In this document: positions 1-7,624 of the stretch, one piece after another
Numbering within the stretch: position 1 is the first letter of the stretch
Layout of the letters: each line of letters starts with the position of its first letter
Assembly: GCF_011683955.1 (NCBI RefSeq)
Contig: NZ_JAAQPI010000015.1
Coordinates: 1 to 64,000, forward strand
Length of the DNA stretch: 64,000 nucleotides
Direction of reading: 5' to 3'
Source of the DNA: Pseudomaricurvus alkylphenolicus
Lineage (GTDB): Bacteria > Pseudomonadota > Gammaproteobacteria > Pseudomonadales > Cellvibrionaceae
Program-made: the position numbers and the translations under genes
Notes under the pieces: generated by a model
The model's database searches: none
What the model saw: only the letters and a program-made list of their open reading frames with translations
What the model was told of the DNA's origin: nothing

Positions 1-98
1 TTTAGTGGGAAGCTGGGTTTTTTGAAACGCCAAAATTACGCTGAAACCCGCGTGAAATGGGGCTTTGCGAGAAGTAGAGATTTAGCCGAAAAGGGTGA

Positions 99-185
99 TG
101 GTACCGGAGGCCGGACTTGAACCGGCACGCTATCGCTAGCATCGGATTTTGAATCCGACGTGTCTACCAATTTCACCACTCCGGC
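99..185 (-). tRNA. tRNA-Leu (anticodon CAA)
   Basis: An 87-nt cloverleaf reads on the minus strand. The 7-bp acceptor stem starts GCCGGAG and closes with one G-U pair at its first position. The anticodon stem TCGGA/TCCGA encloses the loop TTCAAAA, so the anticodon is CAA. The long variable arm is of the leucine class, the T-loop contains GTTCAAG, and the discriminator A is followed by an encoded CCA. Its layout matches the leuX-type tRNA-Leu(CAA) of other gammaproteobacteria. Its 5' half and upstream flank are repeated at 338-428. Confidence 0.95.
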
Positions 186-238
186 ACAGAGGGAATATTC
201 CTTTTTGCGGTAGCCTCTCACTCCATCGAAAGGGTAAA
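147..238. repeat. Direct repeat copy 1 (tRNA-Leu 5' half plus flank)
   Basis: About 92 bp covers the 5' half of the intact tRNA-Leu and ~52 bp upstream of it. It is almost identical to 338-428; the only differences I see are around 194-199. The 99-bp spacer between the copies contains a short tandem CGTATACTTT. Confidence 0.85.
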
Positions 239-337
239 CCGTATACTTTCGTATACTTTGATTATCCGTAATCTTTAAAAAATTAAGTTACTGAAAACCA
301 ACAATTTTTTGCCTTCACTTCGGAAAAACACAGTTTG

Positions 338-376
338 TTTTGAATCCGACGTGTCTACCAATTTCACCACTCCGGC
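338..376 (-). pseudogene. Truncated tRNA-Leu copy (5' half only)
   Basis: This stretch repeats the first ~38 nt of the tRNA-Leu at 99-185, from the first acceptor base to the anticodon loop. There the similarity stops and unrelated AT-rich sequence follows. The variable arm, T-arm and 3' acceptor strand are absent, so no functional tRNA can form. The break lies in the anticodon loop, a usual crossover site for integrases that target tRNA genes, but the retained part is the 5' half, which is not the usual att remnant. Confidence 0.8.
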
Positions 377-428
377 ACAGAGGGATAATCCTTTTTGCGG
401 TAGCCTCTCACTCCATCGAAAGGGTAAA
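338..428. repeat. Direct repeat copy 2 (tRNA-Leu 5' half plus flank)
   Basis: Second copy of the ~91-bp repeat. Because it includes the region upstream of the tRNA, the promoter-proximal sequence has also been duplicated. The intact tRNA may therefore be transcribed from either copy of the flank. Confidence 0.85.
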
Positions 429-666
429 TCAGCACGGGCCTGAGCCCGAAACAGGACGCGAATTATAACAGCGGCAGCCGACCCGTCAACCACCATTTTA
501 GAAGAATCCTTTATAGATCCGTCACTTACCGATGCTTTTTTGATCAGCCTCTAGGAAGAGTCGATCCGAGTCCCCACACACCAGGCAGGATACTGAGCAT
601 TTTCCCGGCACTTGGAGGCATAAAGGCGGTCAAAAAATAAACAGCACCATTCCTGAGATAATCATT

Positions 667-1650
667 ATGAAGCTCTCATCCCGCTGGTTTATTTACCCGG
701 TCGTCCTGCTTGCCATTGTGTTTTTGGTTCAGCAAGGCAGCCTGTCCCAGCAACCGCTGAATGGCTTTGAACTCTCCCAGCCCCTGATTCCGGCCGACCA
801 GATCTTCCATGGCGGCCCCCCGAAAGACGGTATACCCGCGCTGGACTCTCCAAGCTTTGATGCTGCGAATAAGGCCGCAGAGCTAAGGGACGCAGACAAA
901 GTCCTGGGATTGGTCCATAACGGCCAGGCCCGGGCTTACCCTATTCGCATCCTTAACTACCACGAGCTGGTCAACGACCGGGTCGGTGATGAAGCGGTAT
1001 TGATCAGCTACTGCCCCCTGTGTGGAACCGGTATGGCGTTTCGGCGTGAAATTGACTCTCGGGTATACAACTTCGGTGTCTCGGGATTGCTCTATAACAG
1101 CGATGTATTGATGTATGATCGGCAGACTCAATCCCTCTGGTCTCAGATTCTGGGTAAGGCGGTGAATGGCCCGCTCAAGGGTTCGGCTTTAGAGCAATTG
1201 CCACTGGAACACACGCGTTGGGGCGAGTGGCGACGTCGTTATCCGGATTCTTTGGTACTGTCTTTCCAGACCGGCCACAGCCGCGACTACAGTCGCACAC
1301 CTTATGAGGGTTACAGCCAATCTTCCAGCCTCTATTTTCCAGTGGCCAATCGCGACGGGCGCTATCACCCAAAAGAAAAAGTGATCGGTGTGAGCTTTGG
1401 TGGAGAGCAGCGTGTTTATCCCTTCTCTGAACTGGAGAAGCATTTTGCCGGGGTTGCGCTGGGGAATCGCCAACAAGCCTTAAAGTCACAGGTCGGCGGG
1501 CAGGTGTTTGTGCTGCATTTTAACAAGAGCGCACAAAGCGCCCGCATTACCGACGGCGAGGGGCGGGCCCTGCCCTCCCTGACCGCGTACTGGTTCGCCT
1601 GGATAGCGTTTTACCCGGATTCGGAGGTATTCCAGGCGCAGGCCCGGTAA
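667..1650 (+). CDS. DUF3179 domain-containing exported protein
   Basis: A 327-residue protein with an N-terminal hydrophobic signal or anchor (residues ~8-24). The rest matches the DUF3179 family as I know it: a YPIRILNYHELVND stretch, the cysteine motif SYCPLCGTGMAF (residues ~117-128), FGVSGLLYNSDVLMYDR and a later SFQTGHSRDY segment. The family has no established function; the CPLC pair could bind a metal or form a disulfide. It ends one base before the convergent ketosteroid isomerase gene. The start is the ATG at 667; no strong ribosome binding site is seen. Family assignment is firm, function unknown. Confidence 0.85.
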   Translation: MKLSSRWFIYPVVLLAIVFLVQQGSLSQQPLNGFELSQPLIPADQIFHGGPPKDGIPALDSPSFDAANKAAELRDADKVLGLVHNGQARAYPIRILNYHELVNDRVGDEAVLISYCPLCGTGMAFRREIDSRVYNFGVSGLLYNSDVLMYDRQTQSLWSQILGKAVNGPLKGSALEQLPLEHTRWGEWRRRYPDSLVLSFQTGHSRDYSRTPYEGYSQSSSLYFPVANRDGRYHPKEKVIGVSFGGEQRVYPFSELEKHFAGVALGNRQQALKSQVGGQVFVLHFNKSAQSARITDGEGRALPSLTAYWFAWIAFYPDSEVFQAQAR

Positions 1651-1651
1651 A

Positions 1652-2020
1652 TCAGACCATCACATTTTCCGGGCCCCAAAAGGCTCTCATGGAAATGATC
1701 TTGTCCTCATCATTGAATTTAAAGACGTCAATGACCTGGATGGTGGAGGTAGTGCCGTCCATGGTTGTGGTAACTGCAAATGGGAAAGCCACTTCAGAGC
1801 CCGCACAGCGAGCGTCCCCCAAACGTTCCGCCTGCAGCTTCATACTGGTAGCGCCAGTGTAGAATTCACGTATCGCCGCTTTGCCAACTTTAATATCACT
1901 GCCCACTGGGTCTTCCAGCGTAGCGTCCTCGGCGTAGAGGTTCATCACGGCCTCCAGGTCTCCGGCATTTAGGGCGGCCAGATAGGCATCTACGGCGGCA
2001 ACTTTAGCTTCTGTGGTCAT
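1652..2020 (-). CDS. Steroid delta-isomerase (ketosteroid isomerase, NTF2-like fold)
   Basis: A 122-residue cytosolic protein that aligns along its length with bacterial delta5-3-ketosteroid isomerases, which move the C5-C6 double bond of 3-oxo-steroids into conjugation. The three catalytic residues of that family are present: a Tyr in DAYLAALNAGD (Y13), the general-base Asp in LEDPVGS (D37) and the oxyanion Asp in QVIDVFKF (D98). The length matches the family (about 125-131 residues). The start has a good ribosome site, AGAAGGA six bases upstream. It lies beside a TetR regulator, an alpha/beta hydrolase and an SDR. Because all catalytic residues are kept I prefer a true isomerase over a generic SnoaL-like protein; the natural substrate may be a steroid-like terpenoid. 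Confidence 0.85.
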   Translation of the reverse strand: MTTEAKVAAVDAYLAALNAGDLEAVMNLYAEDATLEDPVGSDIKVGKAAIREFYTGATSMKLQAERLGDARCAGSEVAFPFAVTTTMDGTTSTIQVIDVFKFNDEDKIISMRAFWGPENVMV

Positions 2021-2245
2021 GCTGTGTCCTTCTCAGTATCAACTTGGTACGGTCGGGGATTCACCGTTCCGGCCCAGCGCCCTCACCCGCCCGGTACTGC
2101 ATTTGGGAGGAGAGGCAGGTACTACTGAAGGTCGCTGAACCAGACCGGCAAGTCTCGGGGAGACCCCGTTGGATACTGTAACCCTGGCAGCAGCTGTAAC
2201 GGATGGTCCAAATGGGTTAGACCGAATGGAAGTCCAGACTCCACC

Positions 2246-2869
2246 TTACCGGATCGGCTTAAACATGACGTCGTAGTTCTCTTTGACCATCTTGACGCTG
2301 CCGATAATCATGGACACCGTCAAATCCTCAATCATTTGGCGATCGGCCTTTTTGCGGTCCAGGAAATGACCGGCGGCATCGGGCAGCCCGAATGAGATGT
2401 CAGTCGCCGCAATGGCGATATGCATGGGCAGGTCAAACACCTTGTGCACAATCTCCGCCAGGTAGTGCACGGCGGCCTCGCGTCCATAATGTGTTGGGCC
2501 GGCCCCCTCGGCAACGCTGGGCTCTGACAGCAGGCGGTAGATGATCAGGCCGCGCTCTTCGATGTGCAACAGGTAGACTCTCGTGACGGCCCGCACCAGC
2601 TGCTCGAAGGTATCCGCATTTTCCGCCGCCTCAGTCTGTTTAGCGCGCAGCTCTTTTAACTCCCGATGCAGCAGCTTTTTCAGCAGATCCGTAATGCTGG
2701 GAAAATAGGAATACACCAGCGATTTACTGATGCCCGCGGCCTTGCCGATTTTTTCCATACTCACTGCGGCCACCCCTTCCGAGGAGACGATTACCGCCGT
2801 GTGGTCGAGGATTTCCGATATACGCGCTTCCGGTGAGAGCCGCGTACGGGTTTTCTTTACGCTTTCCAT
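2246..2869 (-). CDS. TetR/AcrR family transcriptional regulator
   Basis: A protein of about 207 residues. The N-terminal TetR helix-turn-helix is seen in the stretch with GVAAVSMEKIGKAAGISKS followed by LVYSYFPSITDLL. The C-terminal all-helical ligand domain is poorly conserved, as is normal. I place the start at the ATG at 2869; an in-frame TTG at 2893 would add eight residues. It lies 51 bp downstream of the hydrolase gene on the same strand, so it may be co-transcribed with SDR and hydrolase, and it is a good candidate regulator of this catabolic group and perhaps of the TonB receptor at 5168. Confidence 0.88.
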   Translation of the reverse strand: MESVKKTRTRLSPEARISEILDHTAVIVSSEGVAAVSMEKIGKAAGISKSLVYSYFPSITDLLKKLLHRELKELRAKQTEAAENADTFEQLVRAVTRVYLLHIEERGLIIYRLLSEPSVAEGAGPTHYGREAAVHYLAEIVHKVFDLPMHIAIAATDISFGLPDAAGHFLDRKKADRQMIEDLTVSMIIGSVKMVKENYDVMFKPIR

Positions 2870-2920
2870 AAGCTGTCGATCACTTAGTACCAATCATCAA
2901 ATGCATGGTATCACACTGCT

Positions 2921-3928
2921 CTAGCAGTCGGTTCCGCACAGGAATCCAAGAATGCGACGGTTGACCACCTGTGGATGTGAGAGCGCCGGCCAGTGACCGG
3001 CCTGGGGGATGACTTCGATATTCAGGTCCGGCACATAATCGCCGAGACGCTCGATAAACTCAGGCACAAAGGTCTTGTCCTGCTGCCCCCAAATCAGCAG
3101 ACTGGGGCTGGAAACCTTGGCGTACCGGGAAGGCCAAAAGTCATCCTCGGTCACCTCTTGCGGCGAGGGTGCATTGGCCCGATACCAGTTAATACCGCCT
3201 TTTAACGCACCCGGTTGAGCCAGGGCCTCTCGGAACAATTCTCCTTCCGCCTCGGTAAGATAACCTTGATCCACCAATTTTCCGTAGGCCAGTTTCCACA
3301 TCAGATAGGCATCAGCCGCGGAGAGTACCTTTTCTCCCAGCGAGCTTTTTAGACGCTCCATGTAGGTGGAGGCACGCTGCTGGTGTGGATTGCTCTGAAG
3401 CAGATCAAGAAACAGGTTGTAGGGCGGCGCACTCAACACAACCAGTTTGCTGACTCTGGCCGGGTAGCGTTGCGCAAACGCCCAGGACAGCGCCCCGCCC
3501 CAATCGTGCCCAATCAAGATAAACGGATCATCGCCGGAGAAGTGCCGGGCCACGGTGTCCAGGTCGCTCGCCAACCTCGCAATATCATAGGCATTGGCAT
3601 TATCGGGTCGGTCAGAGAGGTTGGTCCCAAGCCCGTCGAGCGCCACCACTTGATAATGCACCGACAACGCCCGAATTTGATGCTTCCACGCATACCAGAA
3701 AGAAGGAAAGCCGTGGTACATAATCACAAGCGGTCCCTTACCGGCGGAGACGTAATGGAGCCTGGCACTACCGACCTCGACAAAGCCCTCGGTCATTTTG
3801 GTTTTGCCGAAGTCGTTGTAGTGCCGCACGGCAGTGGATTCCATGGTCGCCGCCTGTACAGATACCTGCATTGAAACCGCCGAGATCCAACTGATCCACA
3901 GCCAACCAACTTTCCTGATAACGTTCAT
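2921..3928 (-). CDS. Exported alpha/beta hydrolase, epoxide-hydrolase-like
   Basis: A 335-residue protein with a Sec signal peptide (hydrophobic core ~8-24, cleavage probably near VQA-A). The mature part is an alpha/beta hydrolase. The oxyanion motif HGFP is at 72-75, the nucleophile elbow GHDWGG has Asp142 as nucleophile, and a C-terminal AGHWP supplies the catalytic His. Asp at the elbow with a following Trp is typical of epoxide hydrolases and haloalkane dehalogenases; the HGFP motif favours the epoxide hydrolase side. Export is unusual for that family and fits the other envelope enzymes in this cluster. Its start is eight bases after the SDR stop, so the two form an operon. Confidence 0.8.
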   Translation of the reverse strand: MNVIRKVGWLWISWISAVSMQVSVQAATMESTAVRHYNDFGKTKMTEGFVEVGSARLHYVSAGKGPLVIMYHGFPSFWYAWKHQIRALSVHYQVVALDGLGTNLSDRPDNANAYDIARLASDLDTVARHFSGDDPFILIGHDWGGALSWAFAQRYPARVSKLVVLSAPPYNLFLDLLQSNPHQQRASTYMERLKSSLGEKVLSAADAYLMWKLAYGKLVDQGYLTEAEGELFREALAQPGALKGGINWYRANAPSPQEVTEDDFWPSRYAKVSSPSLLIWGQQDKTFVPEFIERLGDYVPDLNIEVIPQAGHWPALSHPQVVNRRILGFLCGTDC

Positions 3929-3936
3929 TTTCCGCC

Positions 3937-4695
3937 TTATAGTGGGTGAACCGTGTGACCGCCATCCATCACCAGGGCATGTCCGGTCATAAAGTCACTG
4001 TGGCGCGACGCCAGGAACACAGCCACGCCTTCCATATCCTCCGCCTGGGCACGACGCGGCAGGCAAGAACGGCGGCGTGCAGCATCTTTAAACGCCTGAG
4101 ACGTTTCCAGCACGAATTCGGTTTCCACATAACCGGGCAACAGCGCGTTGGCCTGAATACCGTGACCACCCAGTTCTACCGCCAGTGAACGGGCCAAGCC
4201 GACCACGGCAGCCTTGGTTGTTGCATAGCCCGCAGAAAAGCCGGTACCCATCAGCGCCGCCGCCGAGGAGGTTACGATCAGTTTGCCAGGGGATTGGGTC
4301 TCCACCAAGCGGGCGATTACAGGTTTGAAGGTATTCACTACGGCATTGATGTTAAGGTCGATGGCACTCTGCCAGTCCTGTTCGGATGTCTGATGCAGAT
4401 AACCCCGAAAGCCCGGCCCTCCGGCATTGGCGAAGCAGACGTCGACCTTGCCAAAGCGCTCGATCGTCGCTTCAAAGGCGGTATTGATCTGCGTCGAGTC
4501 TGTCACATCCACCTGAAAGGCCTCAACATCACCGCCGAGGTCTCGCAATTCGGAAATCGCACCCCCATTCTTTTCGGGATTGCGCCCCCAAACAGCGACG
4601 CTGGCGCCACTCTTCACCAAACCTCGGGCAAACGCCAGACCCAATCCGCCATTGCCTCCGGTAATCAATGCCACATGACCGGTTAAATCAAACAT
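3937..4695 (-). CDS. Short-chain dehydrogenase/reductase (SDR)
   Basis: A 252-residue classical SDR. It has the cofactor motif TGGNGGLG near the N-terminus (residues ~12-19), the NAG motif in CFANAGG, the catalytic Ser in VTSSAA and the YATTK catalytic Tyr/Lys pair. The C-terminal MDGGHTVHP is the usual SDR ending. These enzymes oxidise or reduce secondary alcohols with NAD(P). It is the first gene of the leftward operon with the hydrolase and has an AGGAG ribosome site nine bases before the ATG. A hydroxysteroid or similar alicyclic alcohol is a plausible substrate given the isomerase nearby, but the sequence does not prove it. Confidence 0.88.
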   Translation of the reverse strand: MFDLTGHVALITGGNGGLGLAFARGLVKSGASVAVWGRNPEKNGGAISELRDLGGDVEAFQVDVTDSTQINTAFEATIERFGKVDVCFANAGGPGFRGYLHQTSEQDWQSAIDLNINAVVNTFKPVIARLVETQSPGKLIVTSSAAALMGTGFSAGYATTKAAVVGLARSLAVELGGHGIQANALLPGYVETEFVLETSQAFKDAARRRSCLPRRAQAEDMEGVAVFLASRHSDFMTGHALVMDGGHTVHPL

Positions 4696-5167
4696 TCAAG
4701 GATCTCCTCATCTACGAAATTGAACTCATGTCCATTAAAGGCGTTAAAAATCGGCAGAATCCGCCAAAATATCTCGCTGTCGGGACAATTACCTCTATTC
4801 AAATTGGCTATAAGGAACGTTTCTCATAGTCTTAAACGAACCTTTATTGAATATTTTTACAATAGCGTAGCGGGCATTTTCGAGAGCGTCAACCAAACAC
4901 GGCAAAAAACCGCAAGCTCTTTGTATTTACCCATTATTCACAGGCTTAATAACACATTATAAACGGCACAACAGTCGCCATGCCCCTCCCGGCCCATCAG
5001 TCACAGAAAGCTGGATGTTGGATTTTTGTATAGAAATAAGGAACTTCCGGCAGAACGGGCAGGCCACTATTAAAAATATTTACAATAAAGTGTTGACCAC
5101 GCTCAATTAAGGATCTAACTTAATAAAAAACAACGCCCCCCCCTTGCCAGAGAACGAGGAGACACCA
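4696..5167. promoter_or_regulatory. Divergent AT-rich intergenic region with a repeated motif
   Basis: This 472-bp gap separates the leftward SDR operon from the rightward TonB-receptor operon and should hold both promoters. It is clearly AT-rich. A motif of the form AATATT(T)TACAATA occurs twice, near 4849-4864 and 5075-5088, about 225 bp apart in the same orientation. The second copy lies ~80 bp before the receptor start and is followed by TTGACC (5093-5098). These are candidate binding sites for the local TetR protein; no gene is evident. Confidence 0.4.
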
Positions 5168-7543
5168 ATGCCCTACTATAAAAATAACCTTGCACTCACC
5201 CTTTTGGCCGCCGCGTTACCCGCAACCGCGCAGGCCCAAAACAGCGCTTCTGACTTTATGCTCGAGGAAATTGTGGTTACCGCTGAAAAGCGTGAAGCCA
5301 GCCTGCAGGATACCGCCATTGCAGTGACCGCCATGGACGCGGGAATGCTGGAACGCTCCAATGTGGAAGACACCCTGGACCTGCAATTTGCCGTACCCAA
5401 TCTGATGGTGGGCAGCAACCGCAATCTGACCCTCCGTGGTGTCGGCACCAGCGTGCTGGGAGGCGGGGCGGATCCCGCCGTAAGCACTTCCTTTAACAGT
5501 ATGCCCATTGCCCCGAGCGGCGAGATTTACGATCTGGAACGGGTGGAAGTTCTGCGCGGCCCCCAGGGTACTCTGTTCGGGCGCAATACCACGGGTGGGG
5601 TAATTAACTATATTTCCGCCAAACCCAGTGAAGAATTCAGTCTCGACCTGACAGCTCAGGTGGCCAATTTTGGATCCGTTCGTACCAAAGGTGCATTGAA
5701 TCTGCCGATTACCGATTCGATTTTCCAGCGTTTCGCCTTCAATACGGTAAACCGCGACGGTTACACCCATAACGAATTTACCGGCAATGATGTCGACGGC
5801 CGCGACGAATTTTCCATTCGCAGCACCACCCGTTTTGAATTTGGCGATGGTGCCGACGCCACTCTGACCCTGCAGTACTACAACGAAGAGAGCAGCCGTC
5901 TCGACACTATGAAGATCGCCTGTAAACCCGATAACACTTACGGGTGTGCGGCAGATACGACGGATGAAATTGGTTACCCGGCCGACTTTAGCGCCGGCGT
6001 CAGCAATGTGGTGCTTTTTCCACTGGGCATTCTTAAACCCAATCGCTATGGAGCTCATCCGAACCCGAATGATTACCGCAAGGTCAGCATGGATACCGAC
6101 CCCACGCTGGACCGGGAGGAATCCTTTGCCGCGCTGGAAATCAACATCGACCTGACCGATGATCTGAGCCTGACCTCTGCCACCTCTTTTGTGAAGGTCA
6201 AGAACGATCAATTGAGGGACTTTGACCTGGCTGCGGCGCCAAACGCCTATAATGACACTTTCTTTTCTCCCGGTGGGCAGCTGACGTATCTGTACGATGG
6301 CGAGCTGCAAACACGCGATGATTACGCACCGACGCAACGCAATATTCGTAACAGCGATGATTTCTCTCAGGAGTTTCGTATCGCCTCCAGTTACGATGGC
6401 GACTTTAATTTTCTGGCGGGCATCGCCTACACCAAGAGCGATTACCACTTCTGGGGGGGCACCTGGTCTCCCGATTTAACCAACTCTGTTCTGGGGTTCG
6501 GCGGTTTTACCAATGAAGTGGATTTCAAAAGTGAGTCGCTGGCGGTTTTTGGGGAAACCTATTACAACATCACCGATTCCCTGACCTTGACCACCGGCCT
6601 GCGCCACACCAAGGACAAGAAACGTTCAGAGGCGGGCGTAAACTCCATTGGTGAAGTCACCAACTTCAATGAGGCCGACGCCACCTGGGAAGAAGTGACC
6701 GGAAAAATCAACCTCAATTGGCAGGCCGAATTGCCCTTTACCGACGAGACGATTCTCTACGGTACGCTCTCCCGTGGTTATAAAGGTGGAGGCCTGAACC
6801 CGGGCAACCCCTCTATTCCTGACTTTGATCCCGAATACGTTGACTCTATTGAGTTTGGCACCAAGAACCAGCTGCTGGACCACAGGGTGCAGATTAATGC
6901 CGCCGCGTTCTTCTACGACTACACCAACTTCCAGGTGGGCGGCCTGATCGAAGGTACCGGTGTTAACTTCAATATTGACGAGGTGGAAGTCAAAGGTCTG
7001 GAGCTGGAAACGGTATTCCTGATCACCGAAAACCTGATGCTGAATGCCAACGCCAGCTTCCTGGATACCGAGATTATCTCCTCTGAGGCGCTGCCCAACA
7101 CCTCCCGCGGTTATGTGGTGGATCCGGCCACCGGCGCGCCGATTCGCGGTGAGTTCGGCGAGATCCAGTTTGCCCGTGAAGACGTTGCCGGCAACGATCT
7201 GCCCTACGCTCCGTCGTCTCAATTCAGTCTCGGCCTGCAATACACCCACCAGTTGGGCGACCAGATGGATGTCCGCTACCGCGTGGACTACTATTGGCAG
7301 AGTGACTACAAGAGCCGCGAGTTCGATAACTTCGAATATGAGTCCTGGGACCGTGTGGATCTCTATGTCTCCCTGCACGACCAGAGTGGCAAATGGGATG
7401 TGGAAGCCTTTGTTAAGAATGCCGCCGATGACGACAGCATTACCGGTGCCAACGCCGATAACTATTTGGTGGGACTACCCAGAACCCTCAAACTGCTCGA
7501 CCCCCGCACCTATGGTGTCGAGTTCACTTACCACTGGGATTAA
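5168..7543 (+). CDS. TonB-dependent outer membrane receptor
   Basis: A 791-residue outer-membrane receptor. The start is the ATG at 5168, preceded by an AGGAGA ribosome site; the reading frame extends further upstream only through a weak TTG. A signal peptide ends around ATAQAQ. The TonB-box-like EEIVVTAEKRE is followed by a plug domain with NLTLRGVG and the conserved RVEVLRGPQGTLFGRNTTGGVINY. The remaining ~600 residues alternate as expected for a 22-strand barrel, and the C-terminus ends in an aromatic pattern (YGVEFTYHWD). The type is that of marine Sphingomonas/Halieaceae-like receptors for organic substrates rather than classical siderophore receptors. It is first in a rightward block with PQQ dehydrogenases; a terminator follows it. 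Confidence 0.93.
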   Translation: MPYYKNNLALTLLAAALPATAQAQNSASDFMLEEIVVTAEKREASLQDTAIAVTAMDAGMLERSNVEDTLDLQFAVPNLMVGSNRNLTLRGVGTSVLGGGADPAVSTSFNSMPIAPSGEIYDLERVEVLRGPQGTLFGRNTTGGVINYISAKPSEEFSLDLTAQVANFGSVRTKGALNLPITDSIFQRFAFNTVNRDGYTHNEFTGNDVDGRDEFSIRSTTRFEFGDGADATLTLQYYNEESSRLDTMKIACKPDNTYGCAADTTDEIGYPADFSAGVSNVVLFPLGILKPNRYGAHPNPNDYRKVSMDTDPTLDREESFAALEINIDLTDDLSLTSATSFVKVKNDQLRDFDLAAAPNAYNDTFFSPGGQLTYLYDGELQTRDDYAPTQRNIRNSDDFSQEFRIASSYDGDFNFLAGIAYTKSDYHFWGGTWSPDLTNSVLGFGGFTNEVDFKSESLAVFGETYYNITDSLTLTTGLRHTKDKKRSEAGVNSIGEVTNFNEADATWEEVTGKINLNWQAELPFTDETILYGTLSRGYKGGGLNPGNPSIPDFDPEYVDSIEFGTKNQLLDHRVQINAAAFFYDYTNFQVGGLIEGTGVNFNIDEVEVKGLELETVFLITENLMLNANASFLDTEIISSEALPNTSRGYVVDPATGAPIRGEFGEIQFAREDVAGNDLPYAPSSQFSLGLQYTHQLGDQMDVRYRVDYYWQSDYKSREFDNFEYESWDRVDLYVSLHDQSGKWDVEAFVKNAADDDSITGANADNYLVGLPRTLKLLDPRTYGVEFTYHWD

Positions 7544-7587
7544 ATTAACAACTCTGAATCCATTTTCGCTCTCTCTATCGATGTGTT

Positions 7588-7612
7588 GACCGGCTTAGGC
7601 CGGTCCTTTTTT
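7588..7612 (+). terminator. Rho-independent terminator after the TonB receptor
   Basis: A perfect 7-bp stem GACCGGC/GCCGGTC closes a TTAG loop and is followed by CC and six T. It ends receptor transcription, or attenuates readthrough into the downstream dehydrogenase, and it shows that the true start of the next gene is downstream of it. Confidence 0.85.
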
Positions 7613-7624
7613 GCACGGTACTTT

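Noticed and set aside
36-496. Open frames overlapping the tRNA-Leu copies on the minus strand
   Set aside because: Their residues are only translated tRNA and flank sequence; the frames have no ribosome site and no recognisable product.
5216-6448. A 410-codon minus-strand frame inside the TonB receptor gene
   Set aside because: It is antisense to a clear receptor gene and has no family similarity; it results from codon bias.
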